From VFZS01 sp964353255 (lineage in GTDB: Bacteria > Acidobacteriota > Terriglobia > Bryobacterales > Bryobacteraceae), in assembly GCA_964353255.1 (NCBI GenBank), contig CAYGVJ010000040.1:1-39350 (forward strand): a stretch of 39,350 nt of DNA, in the 5' to 3' direction. The position numbers were made by a program, and so were the translations under genes. Under the pieces are notes generated by a model that saw only the letters and a program-made list of their open reading frames with translations, did not search any database and had not been told where the DNA came from. Of this stretch, positions 1-7,138 are shown piece after piece. The first letter of the stretch is position 1, and each line of letters starts with the position of its first letter.

Positions 1-41
1 CAATGGGGAAGCCCTCCGGCGCCGAAAGCCGTGCTGCGGGG

Positions 42-69
42 TTGACACGCGGGGGGGGGGGTATATAAT
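42..69 (+). promoter_or_regulatory. Consensus sigma70-type promoter with poly-G spacer
   Basis: A perfect TTGACA (42-47) is followed after 16 bases by a perfect TATAAT (64-69), predicting a transcript start near 76, about 57 bases before the DinB-like ORF. The spacer contains 11 consecutive G (51-61). Spacer length is critical for sigma70 promoters (optimum 17), so gain or loss of a G would be expected to change strength. The motif match is seen directly; promoter activity and variability are inferred. Confidence 0.75.
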
Positions 70-132
70 CAACCTGTCCGGGAGTCCAAAAAAGAAATCC
101 TGGTTTATTCGCCTTCTGCTATAGTGAGGTCC

Positions 133-618
133 ATGAGCCCAGAACCGCAACACTACGACTTCGCCAACCAGCTGCTCGCAAGCAAGGAATTCTTCGAGCG
201 CTCAACCGGGGTCCTCGATGAGGCCGACTCCGGGTTCCGTCCGCAGGAAGGCATGATGACCGTCGCGCAGCACGTCGCGCACACGGCTCAGACTCTCGAC
301 TGGTTCATCGAGGGCGCATCCCGACGCGAAGGTTTCGACCTCGATTTCGAGAAACAGGTCAAGGCCCTCGAGGGTGTGACCTCGCTCGCCGCCGCCCGCC
401 AGATGCTCGAAACGGCATACGCGAACGCGATCCACTTTCTCCGCTCGCGCAGCCCGGAGGATCTCGCGCGGCCACTCTCGCCCGGCCCGGTCATGGGCGG
501 CCAACCCATCAGCGACATCGTATGGGTCATGGTCGAGCACACCGCGCATCATCGCGGCGCTCTGACCGTCTACTCCCGCCAGCTCGGAAAAGTGTCCCCG
601 ATGCCCTACGGCGGCTGA
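133..618 (+). CDS. DinB-family (DinB/YfiT-like) four-helix protein
   Basis: This 161-residue protein has the length and helical pattern of the DinB/YfiT-like superfamily, four-helix-bundle proteins that usually bind a metal through three histidines. QHVAHTA in the first third and EHTAHHRGAL near the C-terminus supply the expected His ligands. Members include thiol-dependent transferases and damage-inducible proteins of unknown activity, so no reaction can be assigned. I chose the ATG at 133 (MSPEPQ); a GTG nine bases upstream (124) is also in frame. A GAGG lies at 126-129, close to the ATG. The gene stands alone behind the consensus promoter at 42-69. The family is fairly certain, the function unknown. 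Confidence 0.8.
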   Translation: MSPEPQHYDFANQLLASKEFFERSTGVLDEADSGFRPQEGMMTVAQHVAHTAQTLDWFIEGASRREGFDLDFEKQVKALEGVTSLAAARQMLETAYANAIHFLRSRSPEDLARPLSPGPVMGGQPISDIVWVMVEHTAHHRGALTVYSRQLGKVSPMPYGG

Positions 619-914
619 ATCGATCTCTGTCGCCCGGGATCTTCGCTTCAAACCGAACTGGATCTGCCGACCTACTGACTGGGACTCGGTCAGCTTGCCG
701 AATGACTTGTCGCCTACGGTCAGAGCCGCGCTGCGGGCGTTGGCGATAAAGAACGAATACCCATACGCGTACCCTCTGCGTATCGTATGTCATGGTCAGA
801 GGGCGGATGTAAGGAGATTTGGGACTTTCCGATCCTGTGGTGTCTTCCGGAGGGCGGCAGGTCACGCCGAGCAGCGGGCGCTGCCCACGGAAATGCGGGA
901 AGAGCAAGAAATTC
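619..914. other. Intergenic stretch between convergent genes
   Basis: No convincing gene is seen between the 3' ends of the DinB-like gene and argR. Reading frames here lack ribosome sites and recognisable protein sequence. A small hairpin (GCAGCG/CGCTGC) lies near 873-886, but without a T-run it is not a clear terminator. Confidence 0.5.
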
Positions 915-1355
915 CTATGGGCGCACTTCCAGCAATCCCAGCAGCTTTTTGCGCACCGCCGCGGCGGTTTTCCGGTTGGGGGCCACGACTAGGATGGTGT
1001 CGTCGCCGGCCACCGTGCCCACGATTTCGGCCCATTGCTCGCGGTCCAGGGCCACTGCCACCGAGTTGGCGTGGCCAGGGGAGGTCTTGACCACCACCAG
1101 GTTCTGGGCCGCGCGGACATCCTGCACGAACTCGGCGACCAGGGTTGCCAGATCGGGACCGGCGGTCTCGGGCGCCACCTGGCGGTAGCCCTGAGGAGTC
1201 TTCGCCAGGCCCAGTTCGCGGATATCGCGGGACAGCGTCACCTGGGTGGCGGAAAGGCCGAGCTGCCTGAGTTCGCGGGCCAGCTCCTCCTGGGTGTGGA
1301 TCTCACGCGCGCGGATGAGCCTGAGAATCTGTCCCTGGCGGTAGCTCTTGTTCAT
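915..1355 (-). CDS. argR: Arginine repressor ArgR
   Basis: This is a 146-residue transcription factor of normal ArgR length. The N-terminal winged helix has the HTQEELARELRQLG and TLSRDIRELGLAK motifs used to read ARG boxes. The C-terminal oligomerisation/arginine-binding half carries the family signature GTVAGDDTILVV. ArgR hexamers bound to arginine normally repress arginine biosynthesis. The start ATG overlaps the argH stop codon by four bases (ATGA), so it is the last gene of argF-argG-argH-argR and probably translationally coupled. With the ARG box at argF, this predicts autoregulation of repressor and pathway together. The open frame extends far upstream inside argH, but only this part is real. 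Confidence 0.95.
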   Translation of the reverse strand: MNKSYRQGQILRLIRAREIHTQEELARELRQLGLSATQVTLSRDIRELGLAKTPQGYRQVAPETAGPDLATLVAEFVQDVRAAQNLVVVKTSPGHANSVAVALDREQWAEIVGTVAGDDTILVVAPNRKTAAAVRKKLLGLLEVRP

Positions 1356-2728
1356 ACGCGCATCCGGGCCAGCCGCTGCCCGGCCTCCTCCAGCGCGCGC
1401 GCTACGGTTTCCGGCCCGGTGCCGCCCGGAATCTCGCGGGTGCGCAGGCCGGCTTCGGCATCCAGCAGGCGGGCCATCTCGGGTGTGAATTCGGGGGCGA
1501 AGGCGACCAGTTCCGCTGGCGTCCAGTCCGCGGGTTTCTTGCGCAGCCGGAGGCTTTCCAGCACCAGGCGCCCCACGATCTGGTGGGCGCGGTGGAACGG
1601 CGTGCCGGCGCGGGCCAGGGCCTCGGCCAGGTCGGTTGCCACTACCCAGCTCTCGGCGACCGCCGCGGCGGGCTTCTCCGGGCGAAGTCTGGCGGAGGCC
1701 ACGACCGCCCGCGCCATCTCCAGCGAACCGCTCACCTGGTCCACAGCGTCGAACAGCGGCTCTTTGTCCTCCTGCATGTCGCGGCTGTAAGTGAGCGGCA
1801 GCCCCTTCATGGTGAGAAAGAGCGAAGAAAAGGCCCCGAAGACCCGGCCGCACTTGCCGCGGATCAGCTCCAGCGAATCGGGGTTCTTCTTCTGGGGCAT
1901 CAGGCTGGAACCGCTGGTTACTTCGTCGGCCAGTTCCAGCCAGCCGAATTCGTCGCTCGAATACAGGATCCAGTCTTCGGCCAGCCGGCTCAGGTGGAGC
2001 ATAATCAGGCAAACCGCGTACAGGAAGTCGAGAATAAAGTCGCGGTCGCCGGCGGCGTCCATGCTGTTGGCGGTGAGCGCTTCGAAGCCCAGTTCTTGGG
2101 CGAGGGCCTGCCGGTCGAAGGGGAAGCCGCTGCCGGCCAAAGCGCCGGAGCCGAGGGGCAGGGCATTGGCGCGCCGTCGGGCTTCGCCGAGGCGCTCGAA
2201 GTCCCGCGCGAACATCTCGAAGTACGCCAGCAGATAATGCGGCCATAGCACCGCCTGGGCGCGCCGCAGGTGGGTGTAGCCGGGGATTATCGCGTCGGGA
2301 TAGCGGCGGGCGAGATCGAGCAGCGCCTCCATCAGGGCCGCGAGCAGCGCGCGCAGGGCGTCGATCTCGTCGCGGAGCCACAGGCGCACGTCGAGGGAAA
2401 CCTGCTCGTTGCGGCTGCGCCCGGTGTGGATCTTGTCGGCCAGCTCCCCGACGCGCTCCTTCAGCTTGCGGATCACCAGCGTGTGGACATCCTCGTCCGT
2501 GGCGCCCTCAAACACCGCCTCCCCTTGCTCTGCGATCTCCGCGAGCGCCTTCACCAGCGCCACGCGCTCCTCCGCGCTCAGGATTCCCACGCGCTCCAGC
2601 GCCCGCGCCCAGGCTTGCGATCCGCGTATGTCCGCCTCGAGCAGCCGGCGGTCGAAGGACAGCGACTCGGAAAACCGCTCGAAGACCTCCGACGGTCCCT
2701 GCTCGAAACGCCCGCCCCAGAGTCTCAT
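1352..2728 (-). CDS. argH: Argininosuccinate lyase
   Basis: The 458-residue protein is a fumarase/aspartase-superfamily enzyme that splits argininosuccinate into arginine and fumarate, the last step of arginine synthesis. It begins MRLWGGRFEQGPSE, as ArgH proteins usually do. The superfamily signature GSSLMPQKKNPDS holds the catalytic serine loop, and HTGRSRNEQV and GYTHLRRAQ are the other conserved active-site blocks. Length is normal. It overlaps argG upstream and argR downstream by ATGA junctions, so it lies in the middle of a tightly packed operon. Confidence 0.96.
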   Translation of the reverse strand: MRLWGGRFEQGPSEVFERFSESLSFDRRLLEADIRGSQAWARALERVGILSAEERVALVKALAEIAEQGEAVFEGATDEDVHTLVIRKLKERVGELADKIHTGRSRNEQVSLDVRLWLRDEIDALRALLAALMEALLDLARRYPDAIIPGYTHLRRAQAVLWPHYLLAYFEMFARDFERLGEARRRANALPLGSGALAGSGFPFDRQALAQELGFEALTANSMDAAGDRDFILDFLYAVCLIMLHLSRLAEDWILYSSDEFGWLELADEVTSGSSLMPQKKNPDSLELIRGKCGRVFGAFSSLFLTMKGLPLTYSRDMQEDKEPLFDAVDQVSGSLEMARAVVASARLRPEKPAAAVAESWVVATDLAEALARAGTPFHRAHQIVGRLVLESLRLRKKPADWTPAELVAFAPEFTPEMARLLDAEAGLRTREIPGGTGPETVARALEEAGQRLARMRV

Positions 2729-3933
2729 GGTTTCCCGGTAAGGGTGGCCCGCACCTTGATAGGCAGACCGATCAGGTTGATGAAGCCCTCGGCGTCCTTC
2801 TGGTCGTAGCCGGCGCCCATGGTGAAGCTGGCGATGTCCAGCGAGTGCAGCGAGTAGGGCGAGCGCCGGCTGACCGGTTCGAGGTTGCCTTTATACAAGC
2901 ACAGCGTGACCTCGCCGGTGGTGGCCTGGCTGGTTTTCTCGAAGAAGGCGTCCAGGGCCTCGCGCAGCGGGGTAAACCAGAAGCCGTAGTAGACCAGCTC
3001 GGCGTAGTCCAGCGCCAGGCGCTGCTTATAGTGGAGCAGGTCGCGATCCAGGGTCAGCGCCTCCAGCTCGCGGTGCGCGGTCGTGATCAGCGTCCCGCCA
3101 GGGGTCTCGTAACAGCCGCGCGACTTCATCCCGACGAAGCGGTTCTCGACCAGGTCCGCGCGCCCGATGGCATGCTCGCCGCCGATGCGGTTCAGGGTCT
3201 CCAGCAGCGTGACCGGGAACATGTACTGGCCGTTCACCGACACCGGCGCGCCACGGTCGAAGCCGATTCTGACCTCGACCGGAGCGTTAGGGGCGTCCTT
3301 CGGGCTGCGGGTCAGCATCCAGACATCTTCCGGGGCCGGCGTGGCCGGATCTTCGAGCACGCCGCCCTCATGCGAGACGTGCCAGATGTTGCGGTCGCGG
3401 CTGTAGATCTTGGCGGCGGTGGCGGCCACCGGCACGTCGCGCGCGGCGGCGTAAGCCAGGGCGTCCTCGCGCGAACGGATGTCCCACTCCCGCCAGGGCG
3501 CGATCACCCGGAGCTGCGGCGCCAGGGCCTTGTAAGTGAGCTCGAAGCGCACTTGGTCGTTGCCCTTGCCGGTGCAGCCGTGGGCCAGGGCGTCGCAGCC
3601 GGTTTTGAGCGCGACTTGGACTTGCAGCTTGGCCAGCAGCGGCCGCGCCACCGAGGTCCCGAGCAGATACTTGTGCTCGTAGACGGCGCTGGAGCGCACC
3701 AGCCGCCACAGATACTCGGTCACGAACTCCTGGCGCAGGTCCTCGATGTAGACCTCCGCGGCGCCGGTTTTGCGCGCTTTTTCTTCCAGGCCGGCGAGTT
3801 CCTCGTCCCCCTGGCCGATGTTGCCGCAGACGGCCACCACCTGGCAGCCATAGGTCTCCTTCAGCCAGGGAATGATGACCGAGGTATCCAGCCCGCCGGA
3901 GTAGGCGAGCGCCACTTTCTTGGGATGGTCCAT
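2725..3933 (-). CDS. argG: Argininosuccinate synthase
   Basis: This 402-residue enzyme joins citrulline and aspartate using ATP to make argininosuccinate. The N-terminal ATP pyrophosphatase loop is visible as ALAYSGGLDTSVIIPWL, and the AHGCTGKGNDQVRFE block is diagnostic of ArgG. Length is typical of the bacterial type of about 400 residues. Its last four bases overlap the argH start, and it begins 22 bases after the argF stop. It acts in the cytoplasm between ArgF and ArgH. Confidence 0.96.
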   Translation of the reverse strand: MDHPKKVALAYSGGLDTSVIIPWLKETYGCQVVAVCGNIGQGDEELAGLEEKARKTGAAEVYIEDLRQEFVTEYLWRLVRSSAVYEHKYLLGTSVARPLLAKLQVQVALKTGCDALAHGCTGKGNDQVRFELTYKALAPQLRVIAPWREWDIRSREDALAYAAARDVPVAATAAKIYSRDRNIWHVSHEGGVLEDPATPAPEDVWMLTRSPKDAPNAPVEVRIGFDRGAPVSVNGQYMFPVTLLETLNRIGGEHAIGRADLVENRFVGMKSRGCYETPGGTLITTAHRELEALTLDRDLLHYKQRLALDYAELVYYGFWFTPLREALDAFFEKTSQATTGEVTLCLYKGNLEPVSRRSPYSLHSLDIASFTMGAGYDQKDAEGFINLIGLPIKVRATLTGKP

Positions 3934-3955
3934 AAACTGGGATTGTAGCGCGCCG

Positions 3956-4909
3956 TCAGGCCAGCAGCATAAGGAGCAAGGCTTTCTGGGTGTGCAGCCG
4001 GTTCTCGGCCTGACCGAACACCACGGAGCGGTTGCTCTCGATGACGGCTTCGGTGACCTCCTCGCCGCGCTTGGCCGGCAGGCAGTGCATGAAGACAGCG
4101 TCCGGCCGGGCGAGCTCCATCAGCTTCTCGTTGACCTGGTAGCGGCGGAAGCTGCGCCGGCGCTCGGCGGCCTCGTTTTCCTGCCCCATGCTGGTCCAGA
4201 CGTCCGTGTAGACGGCATTGGCGCCGGCCACGGCTTCTTCGGGCCGGCGCGTAATCTTGAGGCCGGCGCCCGAGGCGGCGGCCAGGCCCTCGGCCTGGCG
4301 GACTATCTCGGGATTGGGGCCGTAACGCGGCGGCGTAGCCAGCGCGAAATCGACGCCCAGCCGCGTCGCGGTGAGCATCAGGGAATGAGCGACGTTGTTG
4401 CCGTCGCCCACAAAGGCCAGTTTCAGGCCGCGCAGTTCTCGGAAGCGCTCCCGCAGCGTGAAGATGTCGGCCAGGGCCTGGCAGGGATGGTACAGGTCGC
4501 TCAGGGCGTTGATCACCGGGACGCTGGCCCAGCGGGCCAGCTCCTCGATGGTCTGCTGTGAAAAAGTGCGCGCCACAATGGCTTGGGTCCAGCGCTCCAG
4601 GTTCCGGGCGATGTCCTCGAGCGGCTCGCGCCCGCCGATGCGGCCGGCGTCGAAGATCGAGTCTCCGCCCAACTGCTTGATGGCCAGCTCGAAGGTCACG
4701 CGCGTTCGCAGGGAGGGCTTCTCGAACAGCAGGCTGATGTAACGGCCGCGCAGGGCCTGGGCGTAGCGGGCGGGCGCGGCCTTGACGCGGGCCGTGAGCT
4801 CCAGCAGACGCACCAGCTCGTCCGGCGTCAGGTCCAGGTCGCAGGTGAAGTCCCGCGCCGCAGCCTGGGGAAGCCGCCGGCCGGGGCGGGTTGGTGAATG
4901 TTTATTCAT
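3956..4909 (-). CDS. argF: Ornithine carbamoyltransferase
   Basis: The 317-residue enzyme transfers a carbamoyl group from carbamoyl phosphate to ornithine, giving citrulline. Conserved blocks are FEKPSLRTRVTFE (carbamoyl-phosphate site), DLYHPCQALAD, FVGDGNNVAHSL, TDVWTSMGQE and FMHCLPAKRGEEV. SMGQE and HCLPA mark it as an ornithine rather than an aspartate carbamoyltransferase. It is the promoter-proximal gene of the arg operon. The ATG at 4909 lacks a clear Shine-Dalgarno site and lies inside an ARG box, so ArgR could block both promoter and start region. The first 15 or so residues are a basic extension not needed by the family fold. Confidence 0.95.
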   Translation of the reverse strand: MNKHSPTRPGRRLPQAAARDFTCDLDLTPDELVRLLELTARVKAAPARYAQALRGRYISLLFEKPSLRTRVTFELAIKQLGGDSIFDAGRIGGREPLEDIARNLERWTQAIVARTFSQQTIEELARWASVPVINALSDLYHPCQALADIFTLRERFRELRGLKLAFVGDGNNVAHSLMLTATRLGVDFALATPPRYGPNPEIVRQAEGLAAASGAGLKITRRPEEAVAGANAVYTDVWTSMGQENEAAERRRSFRRYQVNEKLMELARPDAVFMHCLPAKRGEEVTEAVIESNRSVVFGQAENRLHTQKALLLMLLA

Positions 4910-4930
4910 TCTTATGAATAATCACACACC
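4893..4930 (-). promoter_or_regulatory. ARG box (ArgR operator) over the argF start
   Basis: The palindrome TGAATGTTTATTCA (4895-4908) matches the known ARG-box core TGAAT-4 bp-ATTCA at all ten conserved bases and includes part of the argF start codon. A second TGAAT half-site begins at 4915, 20 bases further upstream of argF, with a poor second half. Tandem boxes about one helical turn pair apart are standard for ArgR. A TATTCA on the argF strand just before the ATG could be a -10, which would make the message nearly leaderless; this is inference. Confidence 0.85.
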
Positions 4931-4950
4931 GGCGGGGCGCCCGTCAAGCG

Positions 4951-5094
4951 GGGGCGACTCTGGCCCTCCCCCAGTTTTGCGTGGCCGAGGGTGGAATAGG
5001 CATTCGTGCCTGTGTGCTGCGTGCCCCCCCAACAGACCGGGAGGCCTATTCCACCTGTTCGGGGCTCCAACTGGGGGAGGGCCAGGGGGCGACT
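4951..5094. mobile_element. MITE-like palindromic element with 9-bp flanking duplication
   Basis: A perfect 17-bp terminal inverted repeat (CTGGCCCTCCCCCAGTT at 4960-4976, its complement at 5069-5085) bounds a 126-bp element. An inner 11-bp inverted repeat (GTGGAATAGGC 4991-5001 / 5044-5054) lets it fold on itself. The bases directly outside both ends are identical, GGGGCGACT at 4951-4959 and 5086-5094, as expected of a target-site duplication. There is no coding capacity, so it would need a transposase in trans. It sits in the divergent promoter region between argF and the UvrC-like gene. Confidence 0.75.
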
Positions 5095-5144
5095 CTGTTG
5101 CAGAATGGTAGGGTTCAGCGCTAAGCCCGGGCGGTGCCAACACC

Positions 5145-6263
5145 ATGGTGCTCGAAACCCGCTCTCCCGTGACTGTGGAGCTGCCGACGGACCTGCGGCA
5201 GATTCCCGACCGCCCCGCCGTTTTCCTGGTCCGGGTCCGCCAGGGCGCGCCGTACCTGGGCCGGACCAGCCTGCTGCGGCGCCGGCTGGAGCGGCTGCTG
5301 GGGGAGCGCGGGCGGCCTTCGCGGCTCTTGAACCTCCGGAGCATCGCTTCACGCCTCGAATACTGGCCGGTGGGCTCCCGTCTGGAGTCGAGCCTGTTGC
5401 TCTATGAGCTGGCCAAGCGCCACTTTCCGGCGGATTACTCGCGCTTTCTGAAGCTGCGCCTGCCGCCCTACCTCAAGGCCATTCTGTCGAATCCTTTTCC
5501 GCGCACCCAGGTTACCACCCGGCTTAGTGGGGCCAAGGCTTTCTACTATGGGCCGTTCCGCAATCGCGCGGTGGCGGAGCAATTCTCCAGCCAGGTCTTG
5601 GATCTGTTCCAGGTACGCCGCTGCCAGGAGGATCTGGAGCCCTCGCCCCTCCATCCCGGCTGCGTCTACGGGGAAATGAACATGTGCCTGCGACCGTGCC
5701 AGGCTGCCGTGAGCCGCGAGGAATACTTGAGCGAAGTGGACCGTCTGGTCCAGTTCCTGGCAACCGGGGGGCAGTCCCTGCTGGAGGTGGTGAGGGCGGC
5801 GCGGGATCGCCTCAGCGGAGAACTCCGCTTCGAGGAAGCGGCGCGCCAGCACAAGCGGCTGGAGAAGATACAGCAGGTCCTGCGCTTGCGCGATGATCTC
5901 GGCGGAGAGGTCGGTGAGCTGTGCGGGGTGGCGGTGACGGCCTCGGCCGTGGCGGGCGCCGCGGAGCTGTGGTTCTTTTGTCGGGGCGGCTGGCAGGCGC
6001 CGGTGCGCATCAGCTTCGAGGTCGTGGACGGCAAGCCGGTCTCCCTGGACCACAGGTTACGGGAGGCCGCTTCCGCGTTGCAGCCTGTCGAAGTGGCGGG
6101 GCGAGAGCGCCAGGAGCATCTGGGCTTGCTGGTGCGCTGGTACTGCTCGAGCTGGCGTGATGGCGAGTGGGTCCGGCTGGCGGCTCTCGACCGCCTGCCG
6201 TACCGCAAGCTGGTGGCCGCCGTGGCGCGGGTGCTGGCGACTACCCCTCCACCTTCCGACTAG
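5145..6263 (+). CDS. Truncated UvrC-like protein (GIY-YIG and UVR domains)
   Basis: This 372-residue protein resembles the N-terminal half of UvrC, the nuclease subunit of nucleotide excision repair. Residues 20-100 fit the GIY-YIG nuclease fold, with AVF (25-27) replacing GVY and YLG (37-39) kept, then an Arg-rich helix and a likely metal-binding Glu near 88. Cys160, 173, 181 and 185 have the spacing of the UvrC cysteine cluster, and RFEEAARQHKRLEKI (228-242) is a UVR motif. The C-terminal RNase H-like nuclease and helix-hairpin-helix domains of full UvrC (about 600 residues) are missing. It could make only a 3' incision, like Cho, or be a non-catalytic relative because the first GIY tyrosine is Phe. 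No strong ribosome site precedes the ATG. Confidence 0.8.
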   Translation: MVLETRSPVTVELPTDLRQIPDRPAVFLVRVRQGAPYLGRTSLLRRRLERLLGERGRPSRLLNLRSIASRLEYWPVGSRLESSLLLYELAKRHFPADYSRFLKLRLPPYLKAILSNPFPRTQVTTRLSGAKAFYYGPFRNRAVAEQFSSQVLDLFQVRRCQEDLEPSPLHPGCVYGEMNMCLRPCQAAVSREEYLSEVDRLVQFLATGGQSLLEVVRAARDRLSGELRFEEAARQHKRLEKIQQVLRLRDDLGGEVGELCGVAVTASAVAGAAELWFFCRGGWQAPVRISFEVVDGKPVSLDHRLREAASALQPVEVAGRERQEHLGLLVRWYCSSWRDGEWVRLAALDRLPYRKLVAAVARVLATTPPPSD

Positions 6264-6355
6264 CGCGGGGGACAGTCTGTCCTGACGAGCCTCTGAGCGG
6301 CAAATAGGACCCTGGGCCTAACCCTTTGTCGCCGCCCGTCGATACATAGTCGTGG

Positions 6356-6625
6356 ATGGCTGATAAAGGCGGCAAGAAAGGCAAATCGTTCAACTTTGTC
6401 CACGAGACCGAGGATGGGTTGGTGCACCTGGAGGTGGGCAAGTCGCCGCCGCGTTGCTGGACCGCGCGCTTCTGGGGCCGGGAAGTGGAGGGATACATGA
6501 GGGCGAAGAGCTTCACCACGGCTCGTGAGACCCTCTTGCGGTGTTTCGCGGACATGTATCCGCAGCACTGCTGCACGGCACACTGCGGCCCCGAGGCGCA
6601 CGGGGAGACACACCGCCGACCTTGA
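6356..6625 (+). CDS. Small hypothetical protein
   Basis: This is an 89-residue reading frame starting MADKGGKKGKSFNFVHE. It is basic at the N-terminus, has no signal peptide or membrane segment, and carries four cysteines in the last third (LLRCF, HCCTAHC). I do not recognise the family. No clear ribosome site precedes the ATG and no neighbour suggests a role. It could be chance, but the long segment FNFVHETEDGLVHLEVG looks protein-like. Confidence 0.4.
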   Translation: MADKGGKKGKSFNFVHETEDGLVHLEVGKSPPRCWTARFWGREVEGYMRAKSFTTARETLLRCFADMYPQHCCTAHCGPEAHGETHRRP

Positions 6626-6707
6626 CCTCCCGGCAAAGCGGGCAGACGGCCAAGGGCAGGCTCCCTGGCCGGCCACCGACTTCAGCCGTAGGCTGCTAGT
6701 GGTCCTA

Positions 6708-6983
6708 CTAGGCCGTCTCTGCCGCCTTGCCGGCCTTCTTGGCGGCCTTAGCCTTCACTAAAGCCCATCTCCGCCTCTGGGCGTCGGCGATTCTCTTTCT
6801 GGCGGCCGCGCTCAGAATCCGCTTGGGCTTTGCCGCTACCAGCCCGGCGCCGCGGAATCCTTTGCGGACCCCGAGCATGCTTCGCACAGTGGCGGTCTTC
6901 TTCTCCAACTCCTGCCTTTGTTGCTCAAGTCCTTCCAGGGCCGCTTGAAGCAAGGTGGCGTCGAACAACTTCTTTCTTGGCAT
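6708..6983 (-). CDS. Small basic Lys/Ala-rich protein, possibly nucleic-acid binding
   Basis: The 91-residue protein starts MPRKKLFDATLLQAALEGLE, then has a helical Gln/Glu-rich stretch (residues 15-35) that could form a coiled coil, a middle with RKGFRGAGL, and a C-terminal RILSAAARKRIADAQRRRWALVK block ending in Lys/Ala repeats. The ILS-x-xARKRIA-x-AQ-x-RW block recurs in small proteins of soil bacteria, where I take it as a DNA- or RNA-contacting tail. The ATG at 6983 has AAGGAGAGG about 15 bases upstream; an upstream in-frame start (7043) would add 20 unlikely residues. A TATAAT (minus strand, 7046-7051) may be its -10. It diverges from the M16 peptidase gene. Confidence 0.65.
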   Translation of the reverse strand: MPRKKLFDATLLQAALEGLEQQRQELEKKTATVRSMLGVRKGFRGAGLVAAKPKRILSAAARKRIADAQRRRWALVKAKAAKKAGKAAETA

Positions 6984-7045
6984 GTGGTTGATTTGGCTCT
7001 CCTCTCCTTTAGTGCGCCGGCGACCAACCCAGCGGCGCACCAATC

Positions 7046-7091
7046 ATTATAACTCAGCCGGGGCGACGCCGTGAAGCCCTCGCGCTATAAT
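7046..7091. promoter_or_regulatory. Divergent -10 elements
   Basis: A minus-strand TATAAT (7046-7051, for the small basic protein gene) and a plus-strand TATAAT (7086-7091, for the M16 peptidase gene) lie back to back. Neither has a good -35; the minus one has TTCACG 18 bases upstream. They are proposed from the -10 match and gene orientation only. Confidence 0.5.
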
Positions 7092-7138
7092 TCTTAGGTC
7101 TGGCAGAAAGGCGTCCCACTGGACCCGGAGGAAAGAAC

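Noticed and set aside
915..2381. A 488-codon minus-strand frame covering argR
   Set aside because: Only the last 146 codons are ArgR; the rest is an out-of-frame reading of argH with Arg/Pro-rich composition.
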